Shown here: positions 24,537 to 35,860 of the stretch, piece by piece | How the letters are laid out: each line of letters begins with the position of its first letter | Numbering within the stretch: position 1 is the first letter of the stretch | DNA from: Glandiceps talaboti | Lineage: Eukaryota; Hemichordata; Enteropneusta; Spengelidae | Direction of reading: 5' to 3' | DNA length: 64,000 nucleotides | Assembly: GCF_964340395.1 (NCBI RefSeq) | Contig: NC_135561.1 | Location: forward strand, 23,283,486-23,347,485 | Translations under genes and position numbers: made by a program | Notes under the pieces: model-generated | Told to the model about the DNA's origin: nothing | Databases searched by the model: none | The model's input: the letters and a program-made list of their open reading frames with translations, nothing else

Positions 24537-26297
24537 TTGTACGTACTCAGTTGTAGAGGAATCTGCATTGTCATTGTACGTACTCAGTTATAGTGGAATC
24601 TGCATTGTCGTTGTACGTACTCAATTATAGAGGAATCTACATTGTCATTGTACGTACTCAGTTATAGTGGAATCTGCATTGTCGTTGTACGTACTCAATT
24701 ATAGAGGAATCTACATTGTCGTTACACGTACTCAGTTATAGTGGAATCTACACTGTCGTTGTACGTACTCAGTTATAGTGGAATCTGCATTGTCGTTGTA
24801 CATACTCAATTATAGAGGAATCTGCATTGTCGTTGTACGTACTCATCAGTTATAGAGGAATCTACATTGTTGTTGCACGTACTCAGTTATAGTGGAATCT
24901 GCATTGTCGTTGTACGTACTCAGTTATAGTGGAATCTGCATTGTTGTTGCACGTACTCAGTTATAGTGGAATCTGCATTGTCGTTGTACATACTCAGTTA
25001 TAGTGGAATCTACATTGTCGTTGTACGTACTCAGTTATAGAGGAATCTACATTGTCGTTGTACGTACTTAGTTATAGTGGAATCTACATTGTCGTTGTAC
25101 GTACTCAGTTATAGTGGAATCTACATTGTCGTTGTACGTACTCAGTTATAGAGGAATCTGCATTGTCGTTGTACATACTCAGTTATAGAGGAATCTACAT
25201 TGTCATTGTACATACTCAGTTGTAGAGGAATCTACATTGTCGTTGTACATACTCAGTTATAGTGGAATCTACATTGTCGTTGTACGAACTCAGTTATAGT
25301 GGAATCTACATTGTCGTTGTACATACTCAGTTATAGTGGAATCTACATTGTCATTGTACATACTCAGTTATAGAGGAATCTACATTGTCGTTGTACATAC
25401 TCAGTTATAGTGGAATCTACATTGTCGTTGTACGAACTCAGTTATAGTGGAATCTACATTGTCGTTGTACATACTCAGTTATAGTGGAATCTACATTGTC
25501 GTTGTACGAACTCAGTTATAGTGGAATCTACATTGTCGTTGTACATACTCAGTTATAGAGGAATCTACATTGTTGTTGCACGTACTCAGTTATAGTGGAA
25601 TCTACATTGTCGTTGTACATACTCAGTTATAGTGGAATCTACATTGTCGTTGTACATACTCAGTTATAGTGGAATCTGCATTGTCGTTGTACATACTCAG
25701 TTGTAGAGGAATCTACATTGTCGTTGTACATACTCAGTTATAGCGGAATCTACATTGTCGTTGTACGAACTCAGTTATAGTGGAATCTGCATTGTCGTTG
25801 TATGTACTCAGTTCTAGAGGAATCTGCATTGTCGTTGTATGTACACAGTTCTAGAGGAATCTACATTGTCGTTGTACGTACACAGTTTTAGAGGAATCTG
25901 CATTGTCGTTGTACGTACTCAGTTATAGAGGAATCTACATTGTCGTTGTACGTACACAGTTCTAGAGGAATCTACATTGTCGTTGTACGTACACAGTTTT
26001 AGAGGAATCTGCATTGTCGTTGTACGTACTCAGTTATAGAGGAATCTACATTGTCGTTGTACGTACTCAATTATAGAGGAATCTACATTGTCGTTGTATG
26101 TACTCAGTTATAGAGGAATCTACATTGTCGTTGTACGTACACAGTTCTAGAGGAATCTGCATTGTCGTTGTACGTACTCAGTTATAGTGGAATCTACATT
26201 GTCATTGTACGTACTCAGTTATAGAAGAATCTGCATTGTCATTGTACGTACTCAATTATAGAGGAATCTACATTGTCGTTGTACGTACTCAGTTATA
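24537..26297. repeat. 37-bp minisatellite, about 48 copies
   Basis: Unit core CTCAGTTATAGTGGAATCTA followed by CATTGTCGTTGTACGTA. Main variants are GTACGTAC/GTACATAC/GTATGTAC, TGTCGTTG/TGTCATTG/TGTTGTTG and TAGTGG/TAGAGG. Most changes at the two CpG sites are to TG or CA, the expected trace of cytosine deamination. A few units have an extra or missing base pair group (for example near 24842). Confidence 0.97.
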
Positions 26298-27218
26298 TGG
26301 GGTCAACTGGAGGAAATACGTTGTTTAAAGTCAAATGCCTGAAGGTGACGGTGATTGCAACGTTTGTCTGTTTGATTGATATATGTAATTATATCGTTAG
26401 TAGTTAATAGCCTCTACTGTAATCATGTACAGTTTCTTTCCTGTTCCTTTCACCCCGTGACACCATTTTACATAGCAATACTTTATCAACCTATCGACAT
26501 ATCACTCTCACTTCAATATTGGTTACTATCTTGTACTTATCGTTGCATTTTGTACATCTACTTTTGTACTGACTTTGCTCACCAAATGACTATGTGAAAC
26601 ATGGAAGCTAGTCGATGTGTCTAGAAGACTTATTGTACATGTGGCATGGTGTATCGTCTACGACTATATTTGTCTTGTATTAGTTGTAAAATAAAATAAA
26701 ATTTGAACATGCTGAGCAGAACTATGGCCAGGCATGTCTTATTTTTGTTTTATTTATTTATTTGTTGTTTTGATGTATTGACTGTACTGTGTTGTGTCTA
26801 TATGAACCTGTGTTTGCCATGTAATTTTCCAGGTAGACACTACAATGGCAACACTGAATTGCAACATCAGTACAGTGGACTACGCATTATTGTTCAAAAA
26901 CAAAAACAAAACAAAATATTATCATGAAGCTGACTTGCCTTCTTTATATCAGTTCAAACACAATTTTCGATTTCACTTTGATCATGAGCCACAACCGGGG
27001 AACTCCTAAATCGGTCAGGGAACTCAGTTATATTTACATGCTTACTGGCTCGGTAAAGGTTATTATTGTGATGGGCAAGTATAGTGTGTATACTAGTATT
27101 TTTTTAGAGTGTTGTGTTATTTGGTTCATTGTGCACGATTGAAATAGAAACAGGTGAAATGCACATAAAATCGTAAGTGCTAATTCGTATTGGGGTAGGA
27201 AACGAGGTCAATTCACGG
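26298..27218. other. no gene seen
   Basis: Plus-strand frames of about 75 codons occur here but share no recognisable motif. Confidence 0.45.
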
Positions 27219-28173
27219 TACACTCACTGTCGTAGTTTTCGGACAGACTCTGTTTTCGGACAGATATCGACTAGTCCTGCGATTGTCGCCGTTTTCTCCG
27301 GAACTGCCATATTGTCATGCTCAAGCATTCGTACGAAAGATCAGGCAATACTGCAGTTTTGATTCAACACCAATCTTGTGGTATCAGTTTTGAGAGCACT
27401 AATATCGGCGATCACAAAGTTACCGTATGTAACAACACTGCTATAGTTGTCAGTGTTTTCGCTACATCAAAGCAGGGACGTATAAACAGTTTATACGTCC
27501 CTGATCAAAGTACGCGGAAATGTTACAAAATCACTTGAATATCATTTCGCTCTTATTTAAATCTACAAATATTTCAGTAATAGTTTTCTCCCAGTGCTCC
27601 GTTCAAACTAGATGACATTTTCTATGAAATCTTGATGTTTTTTGAACGAAAATATGTTACGTATCTGGAGCAAAGAAGTGTATCAGATATTGGACAGTGC
27701 TCACGTTTTGTCGTTTAAGCGCCCAAGACATAGACTGCCAAGCGGCGCCATGAACTGTGATCGAATCCCGGGGTTGAATTCGGTAGTAGGACAGTGTTCG
27801 TGATATTTCCTCTGCAAAAACAATCAACTTTAGTGTAACGGTGATTATAATACCACAATACCAATGTTTTTGCCCAATATTTAAATCAAATGGAGTGGCG
27901 AAATTCTTAATTTACGCAACAAATACGTAAATCGGTGTGGAAGTTCATGTCCGATTACCAATACTGTCGTCCGATTACTAAGTCATCAATGTAGGGTTAT
28001 AAATTCGGGGACTACGTCATCCACAAAGTTACTTCTGACTATAAACCCTGTTGAAAAAGACCCTAAAGGAAAATGTCTAAGCAGCAATGATGGGTGTTAC
28101 TTTTTTGCAGTTTTTATCCAATAGTAATCGTCGAATAACTTGACCCTGTCCGAAAACTGTGACAGTGAGTGTA
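27219..28173. mobile_element. TIR element, non-autonomous, ~955 bp
   Basis: The first 28 bp (27219-27246, TACACTCACTGTC...TTTTCGGACAG) are the inverted complement of the last 28 bp (28146-28173), 26 of 28 matching. Both ends begin with TA, compatible with a TA target duplication as in Tc1/mariner-type elements, but I cannot exclude another superfamily. No transposase frame is visible inside, so it would depend on an enzyme encoded elsewhere. It contains a perfect 31-bp palindrome at 27473-27503. Confidence 0.75.
27473..27503. repeat. perfect palindrome (15-bp arms, 1-nt centre)
   Basis: CAGGGACGTATAAAC, A, GTTTATACGTCCCTG. The right-hand 17 bases of the structure recur as CTGTTTATACGTCCCTG at 28486-28502, outside the surrounding TIR element, so the pair 27473/28502 could also be read as 17-bp TIRs of an overlapping element. 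Confidence 0.9.
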
Positions 28174-28295
28174 CTAACCACAGTCTAACGTACTCCTACT
28201 ATAACGTACATGTTGACGTCGACCAGCTGTAAATGTAAACAGACGTGTAGTTCTCAACTTGTCATACTGTAATGTACGGTGAAGCAAAGTGAATC

Positions 28296-28322
28296 TTTAC
28301 AACAACAACAACAACAACAACA
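28296..28322. repeat. (CAA)n microsatellite
   Basis: A short CAA run followed by A-rich sequence. Confidence 0.9.
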
Positions 28323-28727
28323 AAACAAAAAAACAATAACAATAAGGACGTTACAAAGAGACACAAAACAACAGGTTTTAAGTTAAATACGTGTGTCGGC
28401 AATTCCCTAGAAAGTACACGTAAATAACCGTTCCCCATGTCATCTCAGTTTCACGCTTGCTCGCGATTTAGACATCGTTAAAGTTCTGTTTATACGTCCC
28501 TGGTGCTGGTAACAGGCGCCGATCAGCAGACACTTCGAAAAACACTGCATATTAAACATTCCTCTATGAAATATTGGAAAAAATATTTGCAATACCCCTT
28601 GCTTTTTTTAAGTCATCGATGATTTTAGCAACTTTGTTTAAATTAATGATGATTATTCCTTGTCGTCGGCAAAGTTATGTAAACAATAAGCTAGTGAGTT
28701 GGTTTCTATCATTGTCTATCTCACTTT

Positions 28728-29585
28728 TATACGTCACCTGTCACCAATCTCGCATTCTGATTGGTTGAGAGCCCTGCAGATACACAGGCGTATATTTCAC
28801 CAACAGCCGTATTTTTGCTTGTTGTATCACGTGATCACTGCACGTCCCCTTGTAAACAAATCTAGCAGACAACCAGCATTTCCAATGCCAAATTTGTTGT
28901 CAATCGAACAAAATATCACCGTTGTATACATTGTAACAAGTCTTTGAACTGTACTTTTCATGTCACAGGGAAATAGTCAAAAATTCCACACACAACCGTG
29001 AAGGTCCAGTGATGGCGAACGCACGGTAGTCACGCGATCGTAAACATGAATTCCTAAATTTATGAAGGATATGAAAATTACCATCACAGAGGGTGTAATT
29101 TTTGCTTAACTAGAACAACAAAGCATATCACGAACATTTATGTACATTTAATCGAATACAGTACGCAAAACAAAGACGCACTCATTTTTCAGCTGATGGT
29201 TATAAGTTTGAATATATCGCTGAGTGATAGTAAACATTACATCATACTACTGAGCAAACGCGCACTCTGATTGGACGATAAAGTTAAGGCTGACATGTAA
29301 ACAACCACATTGCAGTTCTCAGAGAGGTGCATGATACTACGCTCAACAGTATAACGCGGAAGTGATTTTATTTTAACATGAAACAGCATTTTTAGACATT
29401 CAAAAATGAATTCATAGTCGCAGGTGACGTATAAGTATGTTTTATTTGTCAAAAACTGTTCCACATCTTGCTGCTCGAGGTAATTTTTCTGGTATAACGG
29501 CTCACCTCCGGCTCTCCGTTATACCAGAAAAATTACCTCTCGCAGCAAGATATGGAACGGTATTTGGCAAATAACATATACGTAT
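28728..29585 (+). mobile_element. interspersed element copy 1 with terminal hairpin
   Basis: Matches 33981-34872 almost throughout, in direct orientation, with a few short indels. It starts TATACGTCACCTG and contains the inverse, CAGGTGACGTATA, at 29421-29433, so 28728-29433 has 13-bp inverted ends. A long hairpin (29437-29578) follows directly and is part of the duplicated unit. CTCTGATTGG-like motifs occur near both ends of the body (about 28751 and 29268). No protein is encoded. It is probably a MITE-like or foldback-like element of unknown superfamily. Confidence 0.75.
29437..29578. repeat. long hairpin, ~60-bp arms, 15-nt loop (copy 1)
   Basis: The left arm ends GGTATAACGG at 29500, the loop is 29501-29515, and the right arm starts CCGTTATACC at 29516. 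Pairing includes CTTGCTGC/GCAGCAAG and TTATTTG/CAAATAA, with only a few mismatches over about 60 bp. Confidence 0.9.
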
Positions 29586-30139
29586 TTGATGTGTATACCG
29601 CATGCACAAATACGAAAATGCAACACACATGAAAAAGCTACATTGTATTACATTCTAGTGACGTCATTCGCCTCGCGCGCACACAGTGTAACAGTCGCCA
29701 TATTTCTCGCACTGGATGCCTCGCAAGCCTCATGATTGAGAATTTCTGGATAATTTATCAATATTTCTATAACAATGGATGCTGCCGTGAGTGTCACATG
29801 TTGCCAATGACATGAATGATATCCAGTGTGTATTATCGTCTGCATTTGGGACCCAGAAATACGTATACACGCATGTATGCACATCGAGTTGTCACTATAC
29901 TACAATGTCAGTTGGAGAGCAGCAGACAATCTTCAAAACTTTGTGGGATTTTAAGTTTATATCCATATACAAACGATATACAGTATCGAGTCGCCTATGT
30001 CAACTTGTACTCAAATGTATGTGTACACATTTGGAGATTTTGTGATGAAAGACTGAACCAAGTTGTGTAGATCGAATTCACAAGGACTGCTGGTATTTTA
30101 GGTATTTACAATTTATTCTGGTGATTTTAGAGTTTTAGA
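29586..30139. other. no gene seen; probable diverged dispersed repeat
   Basis: A GGATAATTTATCAATATT stretch near 29750 recurs near 32611, suggesting that this stretch and the one at 32600-32930 derive from the same ancient duplicated unit. Short frames on both strands look random. Confidence 0.4.
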
Positions 30140-30580
30140 ATTGCATAAGTTTGATACAGATAATTTCAAAAATCATGAAATGTGAAATTTTTAAAGTGTT
30201 TTACGTCTAATTTTTCAAAAATTCACATAATACGGTTATTTTGGTTACCATGGCAACTGATGTTCATTAAATGACCACTTTTTTGAACTCAGGATGACAA
30301 ACTACCCTTGGTAGTAGGGTCAGTGTGCAAATTAAAAGATATTTATCAGATTTATAATGTTATTTGTGAGATGGATGTGTATATAATGAAAACATAATTT
30401 TCATGTCTACCATGTTTCCATGGAAACAGCTATCCAATTTTATACAATATATGTTACACCAGGTAGCACTAACTCACACATGTCTAACACAAGGACATTT
30501 GTTGACCCCAGGTAGGGTGGTTAATATTCAAATAAACATAATTATTATAAAAATTATGATTTCTATATAATATTTATTTA

Positions 30581-30636
<56 letters not shown>

Positions 30637-30660
30637 AAGTTAAGAGGTTTAATATTATAA
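30140..30660. repeat. ~270-bp repeat family, block A, with (ATT)n tail
   Basis: Contains GTTACCATGGCAAC (30244-30257) and GTTTCCATGGAAAC (30414-30427) in the same context as blocks B (32930-33440) and C (35440-35860): each is followed by ACTGATGTTCATAAAATGACC-like or ACAGCTATCC-like sequence. It ends in an ATT microsatellite (about 30582-30637). Confidence 0.7.
30244..30257. promoter_or_regulatory. RFX/X-box-like palindrome within a repeat
   Basis: GTTACCATGGCAAC fits the X-box consensus in both half-sites. Whether any protein binds is not known. Diverged counterparts sit at 33095, 33362, 35494 and 35770. Confidence 0.4.
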
Positions 30661-32046
30661 TTATAACAATGAAAAATGTTGGGAGGACATTAGAGGAATG
30701 TCACTTATGGTTGTTGTGTAGGAGGTGAAAAGTTTTACACCCACGTCACAACTAATTGTGTAACATTTCTCATTCAAGTTTCAAGTCGTAACAAATGGGA
30801 GCTTGGTAGTTGCTATGTATATGAATAAAAGTATAACAATATTATTTTATTTATTACTAAATTGCCACTAGCACTGTGACCCAGCGAAGCTCTTATTTGG
30901 CCATTATTCCGCGAAGCATTTAGGCGCCAAAATTTGATTGACAGCTACAGTATCGATGACTCAGATTTTTACCAAAAAAAATTTGGTCTCTAGTTACGAT
31001 TTTCCAGACAGATTGGTGTGCATTTGAAAAAGTTGAACATGAGCTGAGCGAAGTTTAGTTGTCATAAAATAATGTTGCAAAATGAAAGTTTAGTGAAAAG
31101 AATATCGATTTTTTTTCCGACATGGAGCGCACTGTACATACATGTACTGACTGTGGTGGTGAGCGCCCGTGGAACACATCGCTGACCTGTTGATAGCAAT
31201 ATTTTTGGTGGGTAACTAAAATATACGTAATAACTAAAAATTCACGTTTTTATTTGCCACACAGCTTTGATAAAATTAAAGACTTATTTTTATGAAAACA
31301 AATACTATAGGTCAGTCTGTATGAATGGTTTTCTTGTGTGAGAGTTTTTTCAACATAGTCAGCGATATCACATCATTTTCCAGAAAAGAATCGACAATTG
31401 AAAAATCTAAAACCAACCGATTTTTCAACAAAAAAAAACCTTTGGTCTCTATTTTCGAATTATCCAACCGATTTGAAAAAGTTGACAAAGTTCAGTAAAC
31501 GAACACGGAAATCTGACATAGTATTCGGAATTAGATATCAAGTTTGCACTCCTACAATCGCTTGATTTAAATTTTTTTTATCTTTGTGTTACTTGCGATA
31601 GAAATTAAAATTTTGAGATTTTAAGTCGTTTGAATCTCTTCTAAAATTGTATGGTTTTGGTTTGAACTGATCTCAAGCGAGAAACTGCGATGGTATTGTG
31701 CCGGCATGCCATATTTGATTTTGACATGTGTCATGACTTCTGCTATCGTAATTTCCATGACACAAAAAGTCAGTCCCCTAAAATTTAGCGTGTATTCATG
31801 AAAAACGCAGTAAGAATATTATTTCATTTATTACAAATTGCACTTCCATGAATAGCCGATAACATGCAATAATATATTATACTCTACGGCTAGACCGACT
31901 TGGCCAATCAGAGGCCTTGATTTTAGTTGGTTATGGAGCCATGACCCACTCTTTCTTAGGGGTGTGACCTATATTACGCTCAGCACTCAATTTTGCACTC
32001 AAAAATTTTGAAAACGGATTCCATTTGAGCCAATCACGCCATAGTA
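30661..32046. other. no gene seen; one internal diverged duplication
   Basis: A segment with TTTGGTCTCT followed by GATTTGAAAAAGTTGA-like sequence occurs twice, near 30980-31040 and 31430-31480. A CCAATCAGAGGCC motif lies near 31902. Otherwise unrecognised. Confidence 0.45.
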
Positions 32047-32158
32047 TAAGTAAGATAGACAACTCGTTCCGTAGGATTATGTACCAAAAACTCGGGGGCT
32101 ACGCCCCCTTATTTATTGGCACATAACCCTCCCGAACTCGTTGACTATCTATTACTTA
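32047..32158. repeat. imperfect foldback with GC hairpin at its tip
   Basis: The left arm (32047-32092, containing AGATAGACAACTCGTT) pairs imperfectly with the right arm (32111-32158, containing CTCGTTGACTATCT). At the tip, GGGGGC (32094-32099) and GCCCCC (32103-32108) form a hairpin with a 3-nt loop. Confidence 0.75.
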
Positions 32159-32249
32159 ATCCGAATGCAAAATGTACCTGAAATTATGAAAGTGCACGTG
32201 ATATAGGTCATTCCAGGCATGATGATATTGTTACATTGTGTAACAATCG

Positions 32250-32508
32250 CCCCGTCTACACGAAACTAAAAATCCTACCTGAGGTAGGATTCAGGATAGC
32301 TTGAAGCCCGCAAACGCGTCCTGAATCTGTCCTGAAACCGTCCTGACTTAGGACACCTTTGAGAGGTTCCCTGAAACCCTCCTGACTTCGTCCTGGACGG
32401 AAGGCGCGACATCTCCGCTGTAACCTTCCTACGTGTAGAAACAAATGTATCCTACCTCAGGTAGGACTTGGGACTGCCTCAGGTAGGACGGCGCGCGCGT
32501 AGATGGGG
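32250..32508. mobile_element. MITE-like element, 259 bp
   Basis: The ends are CCCCGTCTACACG and the inverse of CCCCATCTACGCG, giving an imperfect 13-bp TIR. Just inside each end is a CCTACCTGAGGTAGG or CCTACCTCAGGTAGG palindrome, and TCCTGA repeats fill the body. The element is clearly more GC-rich than its surroundings. No convincing target-site duplication was seen. Confidence 0.6.
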
Positions 32509-32929
32509 TTATTGTATCACATCACAAGATGTTTACGTGTGCATCTGCACAGCGCGTGCGTACTAAAACAACACAAATAAAAGGTAGCAGCTTTGAAGGT
32601 GACACTGTGTGAAATCATGGATAATTTATCAATATTCCAGTAAAAATGGAAGGTATGGAAGGCTACTAATCTCCAACTATATCCAGAGGCATTGTTTTGA
32701 ATAGCATGGGTCACTCAGTCGACAATGGGACTCGGAACTATCTCAACCAAACTGAACCCTCACGAAGAAAGTGAACAGACGAAAGGTACAACAAGTTATT
32801 TGAAATTGATAGATATTCGTACAGTCTACATGGTGATATCGCAGCTAGGCCGGCCATATTTGAATTTGCCTCACGAGTTCATATCCAATGATATCGTAAG
32901 TTGGTTTGGAAGTTAAAATGTTTAAGCCT
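32509..32929. other. no gene seen; relative of 29700-30050
   Basis: Shares scattered similarity with 29740-29790 (ATAATTTATCAATATT). No coding sequence recognised. Confidence 0.4.
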
Positions 32930-33440
32930 AATTTACATTTCCATGGAAACAGCTCTCCGTTCAAGATAATTTGTGTTACAATGGATAGCACCGACTCATA
33001 TATGTTAAAGATTAGGAAATTGTTTTACAATTTTGTCACGTTTCACGTCAACTTAATTTTGCCAAAAAATACATATAAAAAAAACGGTGACTCTGTTACC
33101 ATAGCAATGGATATTCATAAAATTACCCCTTTTTTGAGCTAACATAATGTTATTTGTGGGATACGTATGTATGTCACCAATACAACATCTTCAAGAATAT
33201 GTAATAAGAATATCCATGGAAACAGCCATCCTATTTTAGACAATTTGTGATACAACAGATAGCACCAACTCGTACATGCCATAAACAAGGAATTTATTTT
33301 ACTAATTTTTCTGTTTTTCCATGTTTTATATCAAATTAATTCTCATATCATGGTGATTTTGGTTCCAGTGGCAACTGATGTTCATAAAATGACCCCTTTT
33401 TGAACTCAGCATAACAAACTACCTCATGTAGGGTGGTCAA
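32930..33440. repeat. ~270-bp repeat family, block B (about two units)
   Basis: TTTCCATGGAAAC-type motifs at 32937 and 33211 (274 bp apart) alternate with GTTACCATAGCAAT at 33095 and GTTCCAGTGGCAAC at 33362 (267 bp apart). Sequences between the motifs also match, so this is an old ~270-bp tandem dimer. Confidence 0.75.
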
Positions 33441-33980
33441 TATGCAAATTAGTATTGTTATTATTATTTTTACAAGTGATGGGGCTCAATATTATATAAC
33501 AATAAAAATCACACAGTTAAAAGGAATGTAGAGATACCGTCACAGAGAAAAAGGTGCCGATACTAGATTATGTTACTATTTTTAGCTCTTTTTAAAAACT
33601 GAAAATGATTCAATTTAAACTTGAAGGAGTGGTTGTAACATAACGTCTGTCGTACAGTTGCTATAGCAATTGGTCTTTATTTGAGAGAAGCTACTCAACA
33701 TGCTGAACGAAGCTACTGAATTTATGGTACATGTGCATGCACTTTTGCACTATTAACTCTCTATCTTCATAGAAAAAAAAGTTTAGCACGGCCACCATGT
33801 TTGAGAAAAACCTATACGTGCACGTGACGAATGATTGAAATTCTCGATTGAAAAGAAGTTTTCACTTTGGAACATAACAAACTACAAACATTTCTGGAGT
33901 GAATTGAAATTGATAGCCATAAAATTTATAAGATCAAACAATGTGCATCTGTACTTATGATCATGATGTATACGCATCAT
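33441..33980. other. no gene seen
   Basis: AT-rich sequence between block B and element copy 2. Confidence 0.45.
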
Positions 33981-34872
33981 TATACGTCACCTGTCACCAA
34001 TCTCGCATTCTGATTGGTCGAGAGCCCTGCAGATACACAGGCGTATTTTTCACCAACAGCCGTATTTTTGCTTGTTGTATCACGTGATTACTGCACGTCC
34101 CCTTGTAAACAAATCTAGCAGACAACTAGAGATCGAGCTATAACCAGCATTTCCAATGCCAAATTTGTGGTCAATCGAACAAAATATCACCGTTGTATAC
34201 ATTGCAACAAGTCTTTGAACTGTTCTTTTCATGTCAAAGGGGAATAGTCAAAAATTCCACACACAACCGCGAACCGTGAAAGTCCAGTGACGGCGAACGC
34301 ACGGTCGTCACGCGATCGTAAACATGAATTTCTAAATTTATGAAGGATATGAAAATTACCACCACAGAGGGTGTAATTTTTGCTTAACTAGAACAACAAA
34401 GCATATCGCGAACATTTATGTACATTTAATGGAATACAGTACGTAAAACAAAGACGCACTCATTTTTCAGCTGATGGTTATAAGTTTGAATATATCGCTG
34501 AGTGATATGCAAATAGTAAACATTACGTCATACTACTGAGCAAACGCGCACTCTGATTGGACGATAAAGTTAAGGCTGACATGTAGACAACCGCATTGCA
34601 GTTATCAGAGAGGTGCGTGATACTACCCTCAACAGTATAACGCGGAAGTGATTTTATTTTAAAATGAAATAGCATTTTTAGACATTCAAAAATGAATTCA
34701 TAGTCGCAGGTGACGTATAAGTATGTTATTTGCCAAATACTGTTCCACATCTTGCTGCTCGAGGTAATTTTTCTGGTATAACGGCTCGCCTCCGGCTCTC
34801 CGTTATTACCAGAAAAAAATCACCTCTCGCAGCAAGATATGGAACGGTATTTGGCAAATAACATATACGTAT
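33981..34872 (+). mobile_element. interspersed element copy 2 with terminal hairpin
   Basis: Direct-orientation copy of 28728-29585. It carries small insertions not in copy 1 (about 17 bp near 34126, 8 bp near 34270 and 8 bp near 34510). The inverted end CAGGTGACGTATA is at 34707-34719. Similarity begins sharply at TATACGTCACCTG and stops after CATATACGTAT, which is how the element was delimited. Confidence 0.75.
34722..34866. repeat. long hairpin (copy 2)
   Basis: Same structure as at 29437-29578, with a 15-nt loop reading CTCGCCTCCGGCTCT. One arm has gained a T and two A, so pairing is slightly less perfect. Confidence 0.88.
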
Positions 34873-35439
34873 GTAGTAACTGTTGAAACAAAATCCTTGG
34901 AATGAAGGTATGAAGTGCGTGCATTTATATTTTGGCTTACTTGCTCAAGGGTTAGAGTGCTTCGGTGTCTGAAATGAGGACCTCGATTGCAACAGTACAT
35001 CTCTCTCTTGAAAAGGCAAATATTCTGTGACAGACAGACAGACAGCATAGCAATCGAATCAATGCGACCCACGTATTTGAATTCGTCTCGCAAGCTTCCT
35101 TGAACTTTCAAGTTACCAAATGAAGTTAACGACTGAAGAGAAATTCAGAATGTTGTTTGTTTGAAGCCTGCTGTCCTGAAACCATGTACTGGTTTAGGTA
35201 TTCTTATGTTCTGCAGAAAATATAATACTTGGATTTACTTTCACGGAACTGATCATGAATCAAAGTCAAGCAGTTGTGACAGTTATTAAACACCTTTCAA
35301 ATCAAACGGACTATAACAACAGTGCTTACAACTCAGGGGCTCATCTTCAAGTTTATGTGATAAGTATTGAACAGTTTCTAAGAACACATACAAGAATATA
35401 ATGAAATATCATCTTGTAGTGTCACTGTTTCATTATTGT
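34873..35439. other. no gene seen
   Basis: A short GACA run near 35030-35044; otherwise unremarkable. Confidence 0.45.
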
Positions 35440-35860
35440 GTATTATTTTAAAGTGCATCCAATTTTGTAGAATTTAGGAAGGTACGTGATGTTATTACCA
35501 TGGCAACTGATTTTTATAGAATGGTAACGTTTTTTGAACTACTCCACATCACTGGGTGGTCAGTCAAATAAACCTGATTATTCTTAAATTCATAATATTA
35601 TTTTGTCAGCAGAAAATATTTTACCAAAACAACATTTTTAAGCCTCCAGTAAGTTTCCATGGATGCAGCTATACATGCCAAAAGCATGGAGATTTTATTA
35701 CAAAATTTTATTTTTTCCATGTTTTATGTCCAAATGTGGAAAAATAATCCATATATTATGGAGATTTTGGTTACTCCGCAACGGATGTTCATAAAATGGC
35801 CCCCTTTTTTAAACTCAGCATAATGAACTATCCTACTTAGGACGGTTGATATTAAAAAAA
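35440..35860. repeat. ~270-bp repeat family, block C
   Basis: ATTACCATGGCAAC at 35494, GTTTCCATGGATGC at 35653 and GTTACTCCGCAAC at 35770 follow the same alternating spacing (159 then 117 bp) as block B (158 then 116 bp). Confidence 0.7.

Noticed and set aside
27177-27538. Overlapping short frames as a candidate gene
   Set aside because: They lie within the TIR element and cross its palindrome; no transposase motif is present.
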